A stretch of 64,000 nucleotides of DNA, from positions 2,170,001 through 2,234,000 of the forward strand of contig CBDHHO010000004.1 in assembly GCA_965263485.1 (NCBI GenBank), in the 5' to 3' direction. Shown in pieces: positions 7,807-17,192 of this stretch. This DNA is from Haliotispira sp965263485 (GTDB lineage: Bacteria; Spirochaetota; Spirochaetia; SP-2023). The translations under genes and the position numbers were made by a program. Below the pieces are notes generated by a model. It saw only the letters and a program-made list of their open reading frames with translations. It did not search any database and was not told the origin of the DNA. Each line of letters begins with the position of its first letter. Position 1 is the first letter of the stretch.

Positions 7807-10722
7807 TCATGGTTTTGGCAGCATGGTATAGCGCACTTTGCGCCGGGGAACCAAGTAATTCCGGACAAAGTCCGTCAGCTCCTGCTCGCTGATACTCTCG
7901 ACCACTTGATTGAAATAGTCTTCGCTCAGCACCTCATCAATATCGCTGTAGCCCCAGAGCAATACCTGCTGCAAAACCTGATTCCAAAAGGGATTCTGCT
8001 GCCGGATGTCCTCAAAGGTCTTGGTCGTATTGGCCTTGCTCTCCCGGAACTCACTCTCGTCAATAGTGCCTCCGCGAATTTCGTTGAGCAGTCGGTCCAC
8101 CGTGGCGTCGAGCTCAGCGACATCTTCGGGGGCCGAATCGTACTGAAACACCCATGTAATCCGATTCTCCGGTGCACTGTCAAACGACACTTCAGCACCA
8201 GGTGAGTAGGTCTTGCCCAGCTCTTCGCGCAGCACCTTCAGCACTCGTGTTTCAAGCAGTGAGTTGAGCAGCCAGTTCGCCACCAAGAACAAGCGGTAAT
8301 TTTGCTCGTCGGGGAAGCGCGGCGGTTCAATGTATTGATCCCAAATCAGCACAGTTGTGGCCTTATTCTCGGGCCCGATGGGATATTCAAGGACCTCTCC
8401 CTGCTCGTAAAGCGGGAGTTTGCCTGTTTCTTTTGAAAAGGTCTTTTCGGTGGGCAGACTGGCAATGTAGCGGCTCACATAATCCTTCAGCTGTTCTTCG
8501 TCAATATTGCCGACAAACACAAAGCGAAAACCCTGGGCGCTGGGCACCAGTTCTTCAAAGTCGCGCTGCAATGCGCTGGTGCTATAGCCGCTGAATTGCT
8601 CCGGCGGCGGCACCAGCACCCTCGGGTCGTTCCGATACCAGTGTTCTCTCAGCAGACGAGCAAAGCGTTGCTCCGGGGCTGCCAGCATGTCATCATAACT
8701 GGTGTGCAGGTCTTTGATCCCCTGATCGATCAGCTTTTGGGAGAACTGTGGTGCGGTAAACGACAAATAGATTTGCTGGAACAACTCCTCGCTATCGCTC
8801 CAGTCTCCGCCGCCGAAAAGTGAGACGGAATTGAAGTAAAAGTCCCAGAAGCTGCCGATCTTCAGCGGGCTCATATAGCGTTCGTACTGCTCCGGACTGA
8901 GTCCGGCGAAGCCGGAGGCACCGACTACGCTGTTGAGCAGGCTGCGCCGCACCGATTCAGCCGTTTCTCCTTCACTGAGGCTCAGGATCCCACCGGGCCG
9001 CTGTGCTGAATATTCGAACTGACTCTGCTCAAATTCGGTGTGCTTAAAGTAGACTTCAATGCCGTTGCTTAGAGTCCAGTGCAGATAGCCTGTCCGGGGC
9101 AGTTGCTCTTCTTTGACAATTTCCCCGGCTTGAGGCTTGTCTGGAAGCAGGGTTGCGGGCAGCTGCTGCTGCCGGGGTGCGGCCACCTGGCGCTGGGCTA
9201 GGCTATGGTAGCCCTCAATCAACTCTTGTTCTCCGGGTAGCTCGTTTTGCTCCTTGCTCAAGGCCAGAATCGAGACATCACTGCCCTCCAGAATCCGTGC
9301 GATCAGTTCGTTGAGCTGCTCCAGACGAATGGGAGCCAGAATGCCGTCCAGGTTCTCATAAACCCAGGCGATATCAGAGTTATAACCCTCACCGAGGAAC
9401 TGTTGAAACTCATCGGTGGCCAGACTTTGGTTATTCTGCTTGTCGCGCTCGTTGTAGAACACTTCAAAGCCGGAGCGCAGGGTCTTTAGAGCCAGGTCCA
9501 ACTCGCTCTGTAACACGCCGTGCTGTTGAAACTGGGCGATACCCTGCAGCAGAACCTCATAAGCTTCTTTGAGGTAGCCTTTCTGGGCTTGAACATTGAA
9601 GTTGTATAAGTTGGCGCTACCAACGGATTCCGAGGAAAAGCCCTCCATTTCGCCCACGATGTCGCTGTGGTTTTTGACCATATCGGAAAAGCGCTGACCG
9701 GCAATCAAGGTGAGCAGTCCGAGCACAATCTGCTGACGCAACTCACCCACTGAGGTTGGCAGAGGCAGGCGCGGGCCTTTGATGTAGATGCCGATCTCGC
9801 GACCAGGGGCCTCGTCATCCTGCATCCGGGCAGCCCGCACATCGGCTTTGCTGTTTAATTCATCAGAGGCAGGGGGGCGTATCGGCACTTCCTGCCATTC
9901 ACGCTGTAAACCGCTGCTCAGGATCTCGCCTCGCTCGGCAATCGAGCTGAACAGTTTTTCAAGGCGCTGCTGCATGGCTTCGGGATCAAAGTCTCCAACG
10001 ATGACCACCATGGCGTTGCGGGTGCTGTACCACTTTTCGTAGAAATCGCGCAGCCGCTGTGCCGGTGCGTTTTCAATGACTTCGGGCAGGCCGATGGGCA
10101 GGCGCTGTTCGTAGCGTGAACCTTCGAGCAGCAAGGGATACAAGACATTGCGGTAGCGCTCAGAAAAGCCGAGTGAGCCCCGCCACTCATTGAGCACCAC
10201 ACCACGCTCTTTCTCGACTTCCTCGGGGTCGATTCTCAGGCCGTTGAGCCAGTCGTAGAGCACCAGCAGTCCCTTGTCCAACAACGCTTCATCGTCCGTT
10301 GGCAGCCCAAAATTGTAGATGGTGTCCGAAAAACTGGTTCCGGCATTGAGGTGGGCTCCGAAGGTCATGCCGTTCTCACGGGAGAAGTCCAGCAGAGTGT
10401 TGCCGGGGAAATGTTCGGTGCCGTTAAAGGCCATGTGCTCAAGGAAATGAGCCAGGCCCCGCTGGTCTTCTTCTTCCTGCAGGGAGCCAACATTCAGAGC
10501 CAGATACATAATCATCCGGTTTTCAATCTTGTCGTTGGCCCGAATGCTGTAGTTCAGACCGTTGGACAGGGTGCCGCGCAGATAGCCGGGCCTGCGGGGC
10601 ACCGGAGTCTCGTCGGGCAGTGCAGTTGCCTGGCAGCCAAACAAGAGCAGAGCCAGCAATGTGGCTCTGCTCAGAGCCCACAGACGTTTTTTTAAAAGGA
10701 AGATTCCCTGATACTGACGCAT
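7807..10722 (-). CDS. M16-family zinc metallopeptidase, copy 2 (probable lipoprotein)
   Basis: 971 residues with the same two-lobe architecture as copy 1. The zinc motif HFLEH is at residues 92-96 with EKERGVVLNEW downstream. The N-terminus MRQYQGIFLLKKRLW is basic and is followed by TLLALLLFGC. A cysteine at residue 30 makes a relaxed spirochaetal lipobox possible, whereas copy 1 lacks this Cys, so the twins may differ in membrane anchoring. The start is well set by AGGAG eight bases before the ATG. It is the first gene of the apparent unit M16-2, M16-1, argC; the gap to copy 1 is 33 bases. The substrate is not predictable. Confidence 0.9.
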   Translation of the reverse strand: MRQYQGIFLLKKRLWALSRATLLALLLFGCQATALPDETPVPRRPGYLRGTLSNGLNYSIRANDKIENRMIMYLALNVGSLQEEEDQRGLAHFLEHMAFNGTEHFPGNTLLDFSRENGMTFGAHLNAGTSFSDTIYNFGLPTDDEALLDKGLLVLYDWLNGLRIDPEEVEKERGVVLNEWRGSLGFSERYRNVLYPLLLEGSRYEQRLPIGLPEVIENAPAQRLRDFYEKWYSTRNAMVVIVGDFDPEAMQQRLEKLFSSIAERGEILSSGLQREWQEVPIRPPASDELNSKADVRAARMQDDEAPGREIGIYIKGPRLPLPTSVGELRQQIVLGLLTLIAGQRFSDMVKNHSDIVGEMEGFSSESVGSANLYNFNVQAQKGYLKEAYEVLLQGIAQFQQHGVLQSELDLALKTLRSGFEVFYNERDKQNNQSLATDEFQQFLGEGYNSDIAWVYENLDGILAPIRLEQLNELIARILEGSDVSILALSKEQNELPGEQELIEGYHSLAQRQVAAPRQQQLPATLLPDKPQAGEIVKEEQLPRTGYLHWTLSNGIEVYFKHTEFEQSQFEYSAQRPGGILSLSEGETAESVRRSLLNSVVGASGFAGLSPEQYERYMSPLKIGSFWDFYFNSVSLFGGGDWSDSEELFQQIYLSFTAPQFSQKLIDQGIKDLHTSYDDMLAAPEQRFARLLREHWYRNDPRVLVPPPEQFSGYSTSALQRDFEELVPSAQGFRFVFVGNIDEEQLKDYVSRYIASLPTEKTFSKETGKLPLYEQGEVLEYPIGPENKATTVLIWDQYIEPPRFPDEQNYRLFLVANWLLNSLLETRVLKVLREELGKTYSPGAEVSFDSAPENRITWVFQYDSAPEDVAELDATVDRLLNEIRGGTIDESEFRESKANTTKTFEDIRQQNPFWNQVLQQVLLWGYSDIDEVLSEDYFNQVVESISEQELTDFVRNYLVPRRKVRYTMLPKP

Positions 10723-10774
10723 AATTATCGCTCCTGTTAGTGAGATTGCAAAAGATAGGTATCCATAAGGAGAG

Positions 10775-10791
10775 CTTTTATAGAGGTCCCC
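10775..10791. repeat. Solo MITE terminus
   Basis: CTTTTATAGAGGTCCCC followed by TATA matches the right-end motif of the element family. No partner end is recognisable in the 113-base gap between the peptidase gene and the next gene. It lies upstream of M16 copy 2. Confidence 0.45.
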
Positions 10792-10835
10792 TATATTTTA
10801 TGTTTAGATTCTTGAAAGGTTTCCATACCTCTCGT

Positions 10836-11165
10836 TCAGGACAGCAGCTCCTCTATTTCCTTCAGCGCTCTGGATTTTTCCCGGACTCCCGTTTTTTTGA
10901 TAGCCTTGCGGATGATTGAATCCAGTTTGTCCTGTGGCAATATTTCCTTCATTTCTTCAATCAATTCGAGAATCTCGACACTGTGGTTGATATTATAAAT
11001 CTTTGTATCATCATGAAAAAACAAAGATTCCAGCTGGTCGATATAATCCCCCATGGTCTTGGACAAGCCACCTGCCTCTTTAGATACCTTTCGCTCAAGT
11101 ACCTCTTCTTTCTTGCGGGCCTTTTTTACCTCTCGGTCGCGTCGTTCCAGTTCTGTACGTTTCAT
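10836..11165 (-). CDS. Small charged coiled-coil protein, unknown function
   Basis: A 109-residue cytosolic protein with no signal or membrane segment. The first half is strongly basic and helical (RDREVKKARKKEEVLERKV) and the second half is leucine-rich and acidic (ELIEEMKEILP...ALKEIEELLS), consistent with a coiled coil. I do not recognise the family. It starts about 40 bases after the HD-GYP gene on the same strand, so the two are probably co-transcribed, which hints at a role in the same signalling pathway. That is inference only. Confidence 0.6.
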   Translation of the reverse strand: MKRTELERRDREVKKARKKEEVLERKVSKEAGGLSKTMGDYIDQLESLFFHDDTKIYNINHSVEILELIEEMKEILPQDKLDSIIRKAIKKTGVREKSRALKEIEELLS

Positions 11166-11206
11166 CCTTCAACCCTTGCACTGTTTTCATCGAGTAGACT
11201 GAGAGC

Positions 11207-12430
11207 TTATTCATCTTTATAACGATTTTGGATCTGCTCAATGATAGGATAAATATCAAAGAATATTTCAACCAAATCCGGTTCAAACTTGGATCCCTTG
11301 GAGTTTTTAATCTCCTCTGCGACATCCTCTTTGGACCAGGAATCTTTGTACACCCGCGCCGATGAGAGGGCGTCAAACACATCGCAGAGCGCCACGATTC
11401 GCGCTTCAACCGGGATTTCTTCACCCTTCAGGCCGCGATTTTTGCCGCTTTCGTCCAAGGCCAATGGTTTCCAGGTTTCTTCGTCGACATAGCCAGGATA
11501 GCCCGATCCATCCCAGTTCTCGTGATGGCGCAGGGCAATATTGCGGGCCATTTCGTCCAGTCCGGACTCTTTGTTGCGGAATAATTCCGCTCCGATGATG
11601 GTATGACCTTGCATTATGCGGAATTCTTCCGCGGTAAAGCGGGCTGGCTTCTTCAAAATTATGTCCGAAATGCCGACCTTGCCCACATCGTGCAACATTG
11701 CCGCCATGCGCAAGTTGTCACAGTATCGTATGATGTCTGCCGGGTGATGGCCCTGTCGCTTGGCCCAGGCTTTGTAGAGCTCCATGGCAAAGGTTCCCAC
11801 CCGGTTGACGTGAGCCCCGGTCTCTTTCGGGTCACGCAGACTGGCCATGCGGATCATCCTCATCAGGATGGCCCGGGTCATCTTGGCTCGCTGCAATGCC
11901 ACTGTGGCAACTGCGGAGAAGTGACTCAGGAAGGCCTCGTCTTCTTGGCGAAACGGTATTACCTCCCCCTCTTTGCTCTGAGCATTGAGCAGCTGCAGCA
12001 CTCCCAGTACCTCCTGCTGATTGGTAATCAATGGGAAGGAAATACTCGATTTAGTGTGGTAGCCCATCTCTTTGTCAAAGCGGCTGTTAAAATGATAGGG
12101 CGAAGCGGGATCGATGTGGTACATATCGGCGATATTGACCATCTTGCCCTGCCCCGCCACATAGCCGGAAATGGTGCTGTCGTTTATGTCCAGGGTGATG
12201 CTCAGGTATTTCGAGCGTTCATTTTCCGGTTTATCTTTGTCTAGCGTGTCGTTTTGGGCGCTGCGGATACACAGCCGCTGGTTTTCTATCGTATAGATGG
12301 AACCCGCATCTGCGTTAACAGTCCTCCGGGCTTCGTAGAGGATCTGCTCCAGCAACAGTTCCATATCCTGGGTCTGGTTTAGTTTCTGATCAATTTCCAA
12401 GATCAGATTCAGCTTTTCATCTGTCGTCAT
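11207..12430 (-). CDS. GAF-HD-GYP domain protein (probable cyclic-di-GMP phosphodiesterase)
   Basis: 407 residues. An N-terminal GAF domain (about 10-170; ADAGSIYTIE, SITLDINDSTISGYVAGQG) is followed by an HD-GYP domain. The HD pair is in MLHDVGKVGISD, the second metal-binding histidine in MQGHTIIGAEL, and the GYP signature in LRHHENWDGSGYPG. Such enzymes usually hydrolyse c-di-GMP to GMP when the GAF domain senses a ligand. All recognisable metal-binding motifs are present, so activity is likely. No membrane segment is seen. The downstream gene encodes a small coiled-coil protein. Confidence 0.9.
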   Translation of the reverse strand: MTTDEKLNLILEIDQKLNQTQDMELLLEQILYEARRTVNADAGSIYTIENQRLCIRSAQNDTLDKDKPENERSKYLSITLDINDSTISGYVAGQGKMVNIADMYHIDPASPYHFNSRFDKEMGYHTKSSISFPLITNQQEVLGVLQLLNAQSKEGEVIPFRQEDEAFLSHFSAVATVALQRAKMTRAILMRMIRMASLRDPKETGAHVNRVGTFAMELYKAWAKRQGHHPADIIRYCDNLRMAAMLHDVGKVGISDIILKKPARFTAEEFRIMQGHTIIGAELFRNKESGLDEMARNIALRHHENWDGSGYPGYVDEETWKPLALDESGKNRGLKGEEIPVEARIVALCDVFDALSSARVYKDSWSKEDVAEEIKNSKGSKFEPDLVEIFFDIYPIIEQIQNRYKDE

Positions 12431-12466
12431 AGTCTCATACCGTGATTATTCAATGGAACCTCTAAA

Positions 12467-12686
12467 GGCGCCTCTAAAAATTCGCTTTTGTCTCCTTGCG
12501 AAGCTATTTTGGAGCGAGGAAGTGAAGCCGAAGAATACTTTGTTGTATGCTCCAATGCGAGCTGGCGTAGCATTGGAGAAATAGCAGGCCGTGCGCAGCA
12601 AAGAGCCTGCTTCCTCTCTTTGCTGACAAAGTTGTTCGTTTCAAAAGAGCGAGCAAGAGCGCAGAATGGAATTTTTGGAGGTGCCC
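12467..12686 (-). mobile_element. MITE-type element, about 220 bp
   Basis: The ends are GGCGCCTCTAAAAATT on the left and AATTTTTGGAGGTGCCC on the right. The core contains GAGGAAGTGAAGCCGAAG and ACTTTGTTGTATG, shared with the copies at 30700, 39946 and 42411 but in reversed orientation. Flanks are TAAA on the left and TATA on the right, so the target duplication is imperfect. A preceding GGAACCTCTAAA at 12455-12466 looks like the end of another element that was itself hit. The rest of the gap to the TRAP gene (12687-12852) shows no gene. Confidence 0.7.
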
Positions 12687-12852
12687 TATAAAGTATAGCT
12701 TCCTTTCCTTGCAAAAAACCTGCGCCTGACATGAAAAGCCGCTTTCTCTAGCTTTCTTTGGGGCCAAAACCTCAAGCCCCGGAACGGCGGCAAAGCCTAA
12801 CTAAAAAATGACTTCGTTACAAGAATAGCAGATCCGCCGGAAGCTGCCGGTG

Positions 12853-14805
12853 TTACGGAAACAAACTGGGCAGCCAGGTAGATAAGGGGGGGACATAGGT
12901 CACCAGCAGTACCAATACCACGGAAACCAAGAAAAACGGCACTACATAACGATAGATTCTGAGAAGCGGCTCCCGAAAGCGATAAGACGCGAGAAACAGG
13001 GAAAGCCCTACAGGTGGGGTAATGTAACCCAGCTCCAGGTTGGACAGGAAAATAATGCCCAACTGTTCTGTCGGTATGGTAAACGGTTCGCTCAGCGAAC
13101 TGATCAATGGAGCCACGATGTAAATAGCAGAAAAGATGTCCAGAAAGCATCCTGCGAGCAGAAGTACTATGTTGGTCAGAAACAGAAAGCCCGAAGGATA
13201 GTCGATATTCTTGGCAATATAATCTTGTAAGGCGCCGTGGAAATTGAAGAATACAAAATGATCTGAGTAAGAACGGGCAAAACCGACCACCACCAGAATA
13301 CCGCCCATCGTCACAAACAAATTGCGAAAAATCAGCAACAGCTGCCGGAAACCATAATCCCGGTGGATCAACATATTTAGAACCAGAGCGTAGCACACGG
13401 TCAGGGCACTGATTTCACGGGCCGTAACCTTGAAGTAAAAGTAGGCTAAAAAGATGAATATCGGCAGTAACAGTTCTCCGGCAGCCAGCCAGCCTTTGTA
13501 CAGCAGGGCCTTCACACCCGGGTTGAGGATCAGGGGTTTACGTGAATTCTTGCGAGCCTGATAAACCACCATTACGCATAGTATCAGGGTGAACAACACA
13601 CCCGGGAGCAGGCCAGCCAAAAACAGGCTTTTGATACTGACTCCAACTTTGGTGCCGTAGATGATAATGGGCAGGCTGGGAGGAAAGAGCAGGCCGATAC
13701 TGCCGCAAGTCGTCAGCAGACCAATGGAAAAACCTTTGCTATAGCCGGCTTTCTGCATAATGCTGTAGAGCAGGCCGCCCAGTGCCAGTATGGTGACACC
13801 GGAAGCTCCGGTGACCACAGTAAAAAAGGTGCTGGTAATGATTACAACAATGCCTATACCACCAGGGATACTGCGGCATAGATGCTGGAAAAAGTTCACC
13901 AGGCGCTTGCTGGAGTTGCCTTCAGAGAGCATAAATCCCGCCAAGGCAAAAAGTGGCAGTGAGTTGAGATTGCCTTCTCCGGTGAACAAAGTATAGAAGG
14001 CATTGGGAATCAGTTCGACTTGGCCAAAGTTCAGGTTGAACAAAACATAACTGACTCCGACCAGTGTCAGGAAGATCGGAAAGCCCAACAGAAACAGGAG
14101 CAGAGTCAGGCCAATGAACCACGGACCGATCCGGGCAAAGTCGGTAAACAAATCCGCCTCGCGCGCCAGCAGCAAGTCCTGCTCCTCAAGGGACAGGTTG
14201 ATGTCGTTCATGGAATAATGCAGGATCGAAATCTGCGATAGATGCCAGGCTAGGGCTAGGCCCCCCAGCACCAGAAATACTTGCAGCCACCAGAGCAGCG
14301 GAGCTTCTTCGGAAACATAGCGGGGGCTGCGAAGCATCAAACGTATAATAAACAGGGCAATCGACAGCGGGAAAAAGTATAATATCAGGCGCAGCGGTAT
14401 CACTCCGACCATTTCATCGCCCAGAAAACTTTGCAGGAAAACCCAGGAAGAGATGCCAATCATTGCAAGAATGACCGTGGCCCAGAATAATTTGATGGAG
14501 CTCAGTAGCTGTTGTATGGGCAGGGGCAGGTGGATATTGATGATGGAAAGCCCCAGGTGCATGTGGCGGCGCTGGGTATAGAGCCCCGCACTCAGAGCCA
14601 GAATGAACAGCAAATGGCCGGAATACAACTCTGAACCGTGCAAGCCGGGCAGGTGCAGGAAGTTGCGCAATACGATTTCCAGGATGGGCAGGAAGAACAA
14701 CAGGCTGACCACCGTAATATTGCTGATATCTTCAAAGCGGTTCAGCCATTTGAGCACTATCTGGTAGTAAGTCTTTCCGGTGGTGCTCAGGTTTCGGGCA
14801 GACAT
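12853..14805 (-). CDS. TRAP transporter fused small/large permease (DctQM)
   Basis: 650-residue polytopic membrane protein. Residues about 25-165 form a four-helix DctQ-type small subunit (FLPILEIVLRNFL, GSELYSGHLLFILALSAGL, RRHMHLGL). A linker follows and then a DctM-type large subunit of about 12 helices (LPLFALAGFMLSEG, GASGVTILALGGLLYSIM, GSIGLLFPPSLPIIIYG, LDIFSAIYIVAPLI). It would use an ion gradient to import a substrate delivered by the TatP binding protein. AGGGAGG precedes the start. It is the last gene of the tatT-tatP-dctQM unit, separated from tatP by a 200-base gap that contains a decayed repeat. The cargo is unknown; the Treponema relatives are thought to handle hydrophobic ligands. 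Confidence 0.92.
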   Translation of the reverse strand: MSARNLSTTGKTYYQIVLKWLNRFEDISNITVVSLLFFLPILEIVLRNFLHLPGLHGSELYSGHLLFILALSAGLYTQRRHMHLGLSIINIHLPLPIQQLLSSIKLFWATVILAMIGISSWVFLQSFLGDEMVGVIPLRLILYFFPLSIALFIIRLMLRSPRYVSEEAPLLWWLQVFLVLGGLALAWHLSQISILHYSMNDINLSLEEQDLLLAREADLFTDFARIGPWFIGLTLLLFLLGFPIFLTLVGVSYVLFNLNFGQVELIPNAFYTLFTGEGNLNSLPLFALAGFMLSEGNSSKRLVNFFQHLCRSIPGGIGIVVIITSTFFTVVTGASGVTILALGGLLYSIMQKAGYSKGFSIGLLTTCGSIGLLFPPSLPIIIYGTKVGVSIKSLFLAGLLPGVLFTLILCVMVVYQARKNSRKPLILNPGVKALLYKGWLAAGELLLPIFIFLAYFYFKVTAREISALTVCYALVLNMLIHRDYGFRQLLLIFRNLFVTMGGILVVVGFARSYSDHFVFFNFHGALQDYIAKNIDYPSGFLFLTNIVLLLAGCFLDIFSAIYIVAPLISSLSEPFTIPTEQLGIIFLSNLELGYITPPVGLSLFLASYRFREPLLRIYRYVVPFFLVSVVLVLLVTYVPPLSTWLPSLFP

Positions 14806-14828
14806 AGACCTCCCTTCGCCCTCATTTT

Positions 14829-14922
14829 AGGGCATCTCTTTGGGTAATCTAGGCGCCTTTCGTGCGGAACGGGCAAGGTTCTTGCAATAGAGGTGAGCTG
14901 AAGCATATTTTTAGAGGTCCCC
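14829..14922. repeat. Decayed MITE between tatP and dctQM
   Basis: The right end ATATTTTTAGAGGTCCCC is clear. A possible left end, AGGGCATCTCTTTGG, starts about 95 bases before it. The copy is internally deleted. A further TIR-like string AAGGGCAGCTCTA lies at about 14985-14997, just next to the tatP stop codon. Both sit inside the transcript between tatP and dctQM. Confidence 0.45.
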
Positions 14923-15007
14923 TACAGTAAAATACACTTCAATCCACAGCCAAAATCTTGGCAACTCATAACGAAATAAGATGTTAAGGGCAGCTCTACG
15001 CAATTTC

Positions 15008-16093
15008 TTAGCGGGTCTGCACAATTTTTTGTGCGCGTTGGTAGAGTTCCTGCGGAATCACCCGATTAGGGCCGATCACATGAGGGTACCCTTTCTGGCG
15101 GAAGGCATTCTGCCATGCCTGCTCTTGTGCAGCTGTCAGATTGTGGACTTGCAGGCCATGTTTCTGCATCACAGCAAGAGCCTTTTCATCCTGTTCCAGG
15201 GCTACGGCGGAAAAATCGCGGATGATCTTCTTCATTTCGTTGCGAATCGTTGCCTGATCGGGAGCGCTGATACGTCGCCAGCTGCGGTTGGAAATCAATA
15301 CGCCACCCAGCAGTGGAGCCATTTTTGAGTTGAGCATGTGGGGGGTAAAGGCAAACCACTGATAAGCCAGCGCCCCGATCGGGGCCGAGTTAAAGCCGCT
15401 AAGCAGACCGTTTTGCAGTGAAATAAAGGTGTCGGAAAGAGTTACAGCTGCCACCCGAAAACCCAGTGCCTGCCAGGCCGCCTGTAGCTCCGGTGAAGAA
15501 GGGTTAACCCCCAAGCGCACATTGGCAGTGTCTTTCGGAGAGCGAATATCGTCTTTGAAGAACATGTATATCCAGCCGGAGAAGGCCCAGCCCAAGACCT
15601 CGTAGCCTCTCTTGGCAAACTTCTGATTGAAGCCGGGGGCCAGCTCGTCCATCAGGTGCTGCAAGTCTTCTTCGTTTTGAATAAAGTAGGGCAGGCTCAT
15701 GACCAGAGTCTCGGGAACTACCGATTTCATGGCAATTGCAGTAAAAACACCGGAATCTACCGAACCCAGGCGCATTTTGCGCAATACTTCAATTTCTTCA
15801 CCAGCCAGGCCATTGCCGAAAACCCGGATTCGAACCCGGCCATTAGTCAGTTTTTCAATGCGCTCTACGCCGGCATACAGCGCATCGTTCCAAGGTGAAT
15901 TGTCGGGCGTGATAGTCGCCAGTTTTAAGATGGTTTGGGCCTGTAATACAGGGAGCCCCGACACTCCTAAAGCCCCGATGAAGCACAGCAGTAATACGCA
16001 AATTCTGGAAAATCTGAATCTTAAATCTATTGAATCCATTGAAAGTAAACTGCTTTGAGGGCTTGTTTTATCAGTAAAAATCAAAAGCATCAT
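15008..16093 (-). CDS. tatP: TRAP transporter substrate-binding protein, TatP/DctP type
   Basis: 361 residues. An export signal (ICVLLLCFIGALGVSGLPVLQA) ends around residue 50. The mature DctP-like domain begins ILKLATITPDNSPW and contains RVRIRVFGNGLAGEE, LRKMRLGSVDSGVFTA, LGWAFSGWIYMFF and RLGVNPSSPELQAAWQALGF, with the family's ligand-coordinating Arg/Asn region. It binds the cargo in the periplasm and delivers it to the DctQM permease. The start is supported by AGGAGG, which overlaps the tatT stop, so the two are translationally coupled. The association with a TatT partner is typical of spirochaetal tetratricopeptide-associated TRAP systems. Confidence 0.88.
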   Translation of the reverse strand: MMLLIFTDKTSPQSSLLSMDSIDLRFRFSRICVLLLCFIGALGVSGLPVLQAQTILKLATITPDNSPWNDALYAGVERIEKLTNGRVRIRVFGNGLAGEEIEVLRKMRLGSVDSGVFTAIAMKSVVPETLVMSLPYFIQNEEDLQHLMDELAPGFNQKFAKRGYEVLGWAFSGWIYMFFKDDIRSPKDTANVRLGVNPSSPELQAAWQALGFRVAAVTLSDTFISLQNGLLSGFNSAPIGALAYQWFAFTPHMLNSKMAPLLGGVLISNRSWRRISAPDQATIRNEMKKIIRDFSAVALEQDEKALAVMQKHGLQVHNLTAAQEQAWQNAFRQKGYPHVIGPNRVIPQELYQRAQKIVQTR

Positions 16094-16098
16094 GCCTC

Positions 16099-17136
16099 CT
16101 AGAGGAAATATTCGTCTGCTTTGTCAAGAAAATAGGCTGCCTGCTGCTGATAAATCAGTATCAGCAGGCGATTGGGAATATTTTCTTCCGCTTTAATTTC
16201 TAAAGCTTTGTTTAAGTATTCCCGAAAGCGTTGTTTGTCTTCTGTCGGGTTGGCCTGGTGGTTCTTGAGCCAGTTGGCCATAGCCACATACAGGCTGGGA
16301 TCCTGACCAAGAGACAGGCGCAGGCCCTCGGCAAAATGGTGCTCGACGAGTGAGCGTTTGTCCTTCCAGTCAATGCCCCGACTGCTGTAATACTGTTCAA
16401 AAAATGGCTGTATCAATTCGGGACTGTGGCTCATGGCCTCGGCAATCTGTGAGTCGGGCAGAGAGCCCATCACCGTTACCATCGAAGTGTGCAGGCTGCC
16501 TTGGCTGTACTCGGACTCAAGCTGCAGGGCCCGCCACAACATCAGAATAGGCGGGGCAATTCCGGCTAATAGTTGGAAATCAAAGGGGTCCAAGGCAAAG
16601 GCTCCCAGCCAGGCTAAGCCCCCCCAGTATAGAAATGGTACATCTTGGCTACTCATCATCGAGAACAGTTCATCCAGATTATCGGCGGCAAATTTCCGAC
16701 TGAACCCTCTGTTTTTGTAGCGCTGGCGCAGCCCTTCGATAATGCTGTCCCGGCCTCGTAAATACATGGCCTTGGTGCGAACCTGTATACGCTTTTTTTC
16801 TGCAAAAGAGTCCTGTTGCTCCATGCGAGGCTGCAGAAAACCTCCGGCGTACATCACCGCGATTTGACCTGCGCCATAATTCAGGTCAGGATTTTCCGGA
16901 GCCGCATCGCGTAGCAGTTCGGCCATTTTCAGCATGGTCGGCAGAGAGTTCTCGATTAGGATTGGATCAGAGTCACGGGTAAAGCTGTTCCCTTTATCAC
17001 TGTCCTGGGTAAACATTTTGCCGATCGAGCCCAAGGCGGCCCGCCTGATTGAGGCACAAGAACTAAAAGCGAATACTCCAATCAATAAGATGGCGAGCAA
17101 ACCGCACTTTTTCGAGCTGTATTTTCGTATTTTCAT
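16099..17136 (-). CDS. tatT: TatT-family TPR lipoprotein of TRAP transporter
   Basis: About 345 residues. The N-terminus MKIRKYSSKK is followed by a hydrophobic stretch and the lipobox-like FAFSSC, so it is a lipoprotein. Family features include LLRDAAPENPDLNYGAGQIAVMYAGGF near the N-terminus and helical-repeat sequence throughout, with a C-terminal RLLILIYQQQAAYFLDKADEYFL. In Treponema pallidum the homologue forms a trimer that docks the TatP binding protein. The ATG chosen is four codons inside a longer TTG-initiated frame. First gene of the tatT-tatP-dctQM unit. Confidence rests on family recognition and neighbours. Confidence 0.85.
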   Translation of the reverse strand: MKIRKYSSKKCGLLAILLIGVFAFSSCASIRRAALGSIGKMFTQDSDKGNSFTRDSDPILIENSLPTMLKMAELLRDAAPENPDLNYGAGQIAVMYAGGFLQPRMEQQDSFAEKKRIQVRTKAMYLRGRDSIIEGLRQRYKNRGFSRKFAADNLDELFSMMSSQDVPFLYWGGLAWLGAFALDPFDFQLLAGIAPPILMLWRALQLESEYSQGSLHTSMVTVMGSLPDSQIAEAMSHSPELIQPFFEQYYSSRGIDWKDKRSLVEHHFAEGLRLSLGQDPSLYVAMANWLKNHQANPTEDKQRFREYLNKALEIKAEENIPNRLLILIYQQQAAYFLDKADEYFL

Positions 17137-17192
17137 GAAGGACCTCAAAGTACGGTGTTCCCAAAAAATCTTTCTAATGTGCGTTCATTATT

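Noticed and set aside
12797..13396. 199-codon minus-strand frame inside the TRAP permease gene
   Set aside because: Out-of-frame shadow of the 650-codon DctQM gene; cysteine- and serine-rich nonsense composition.
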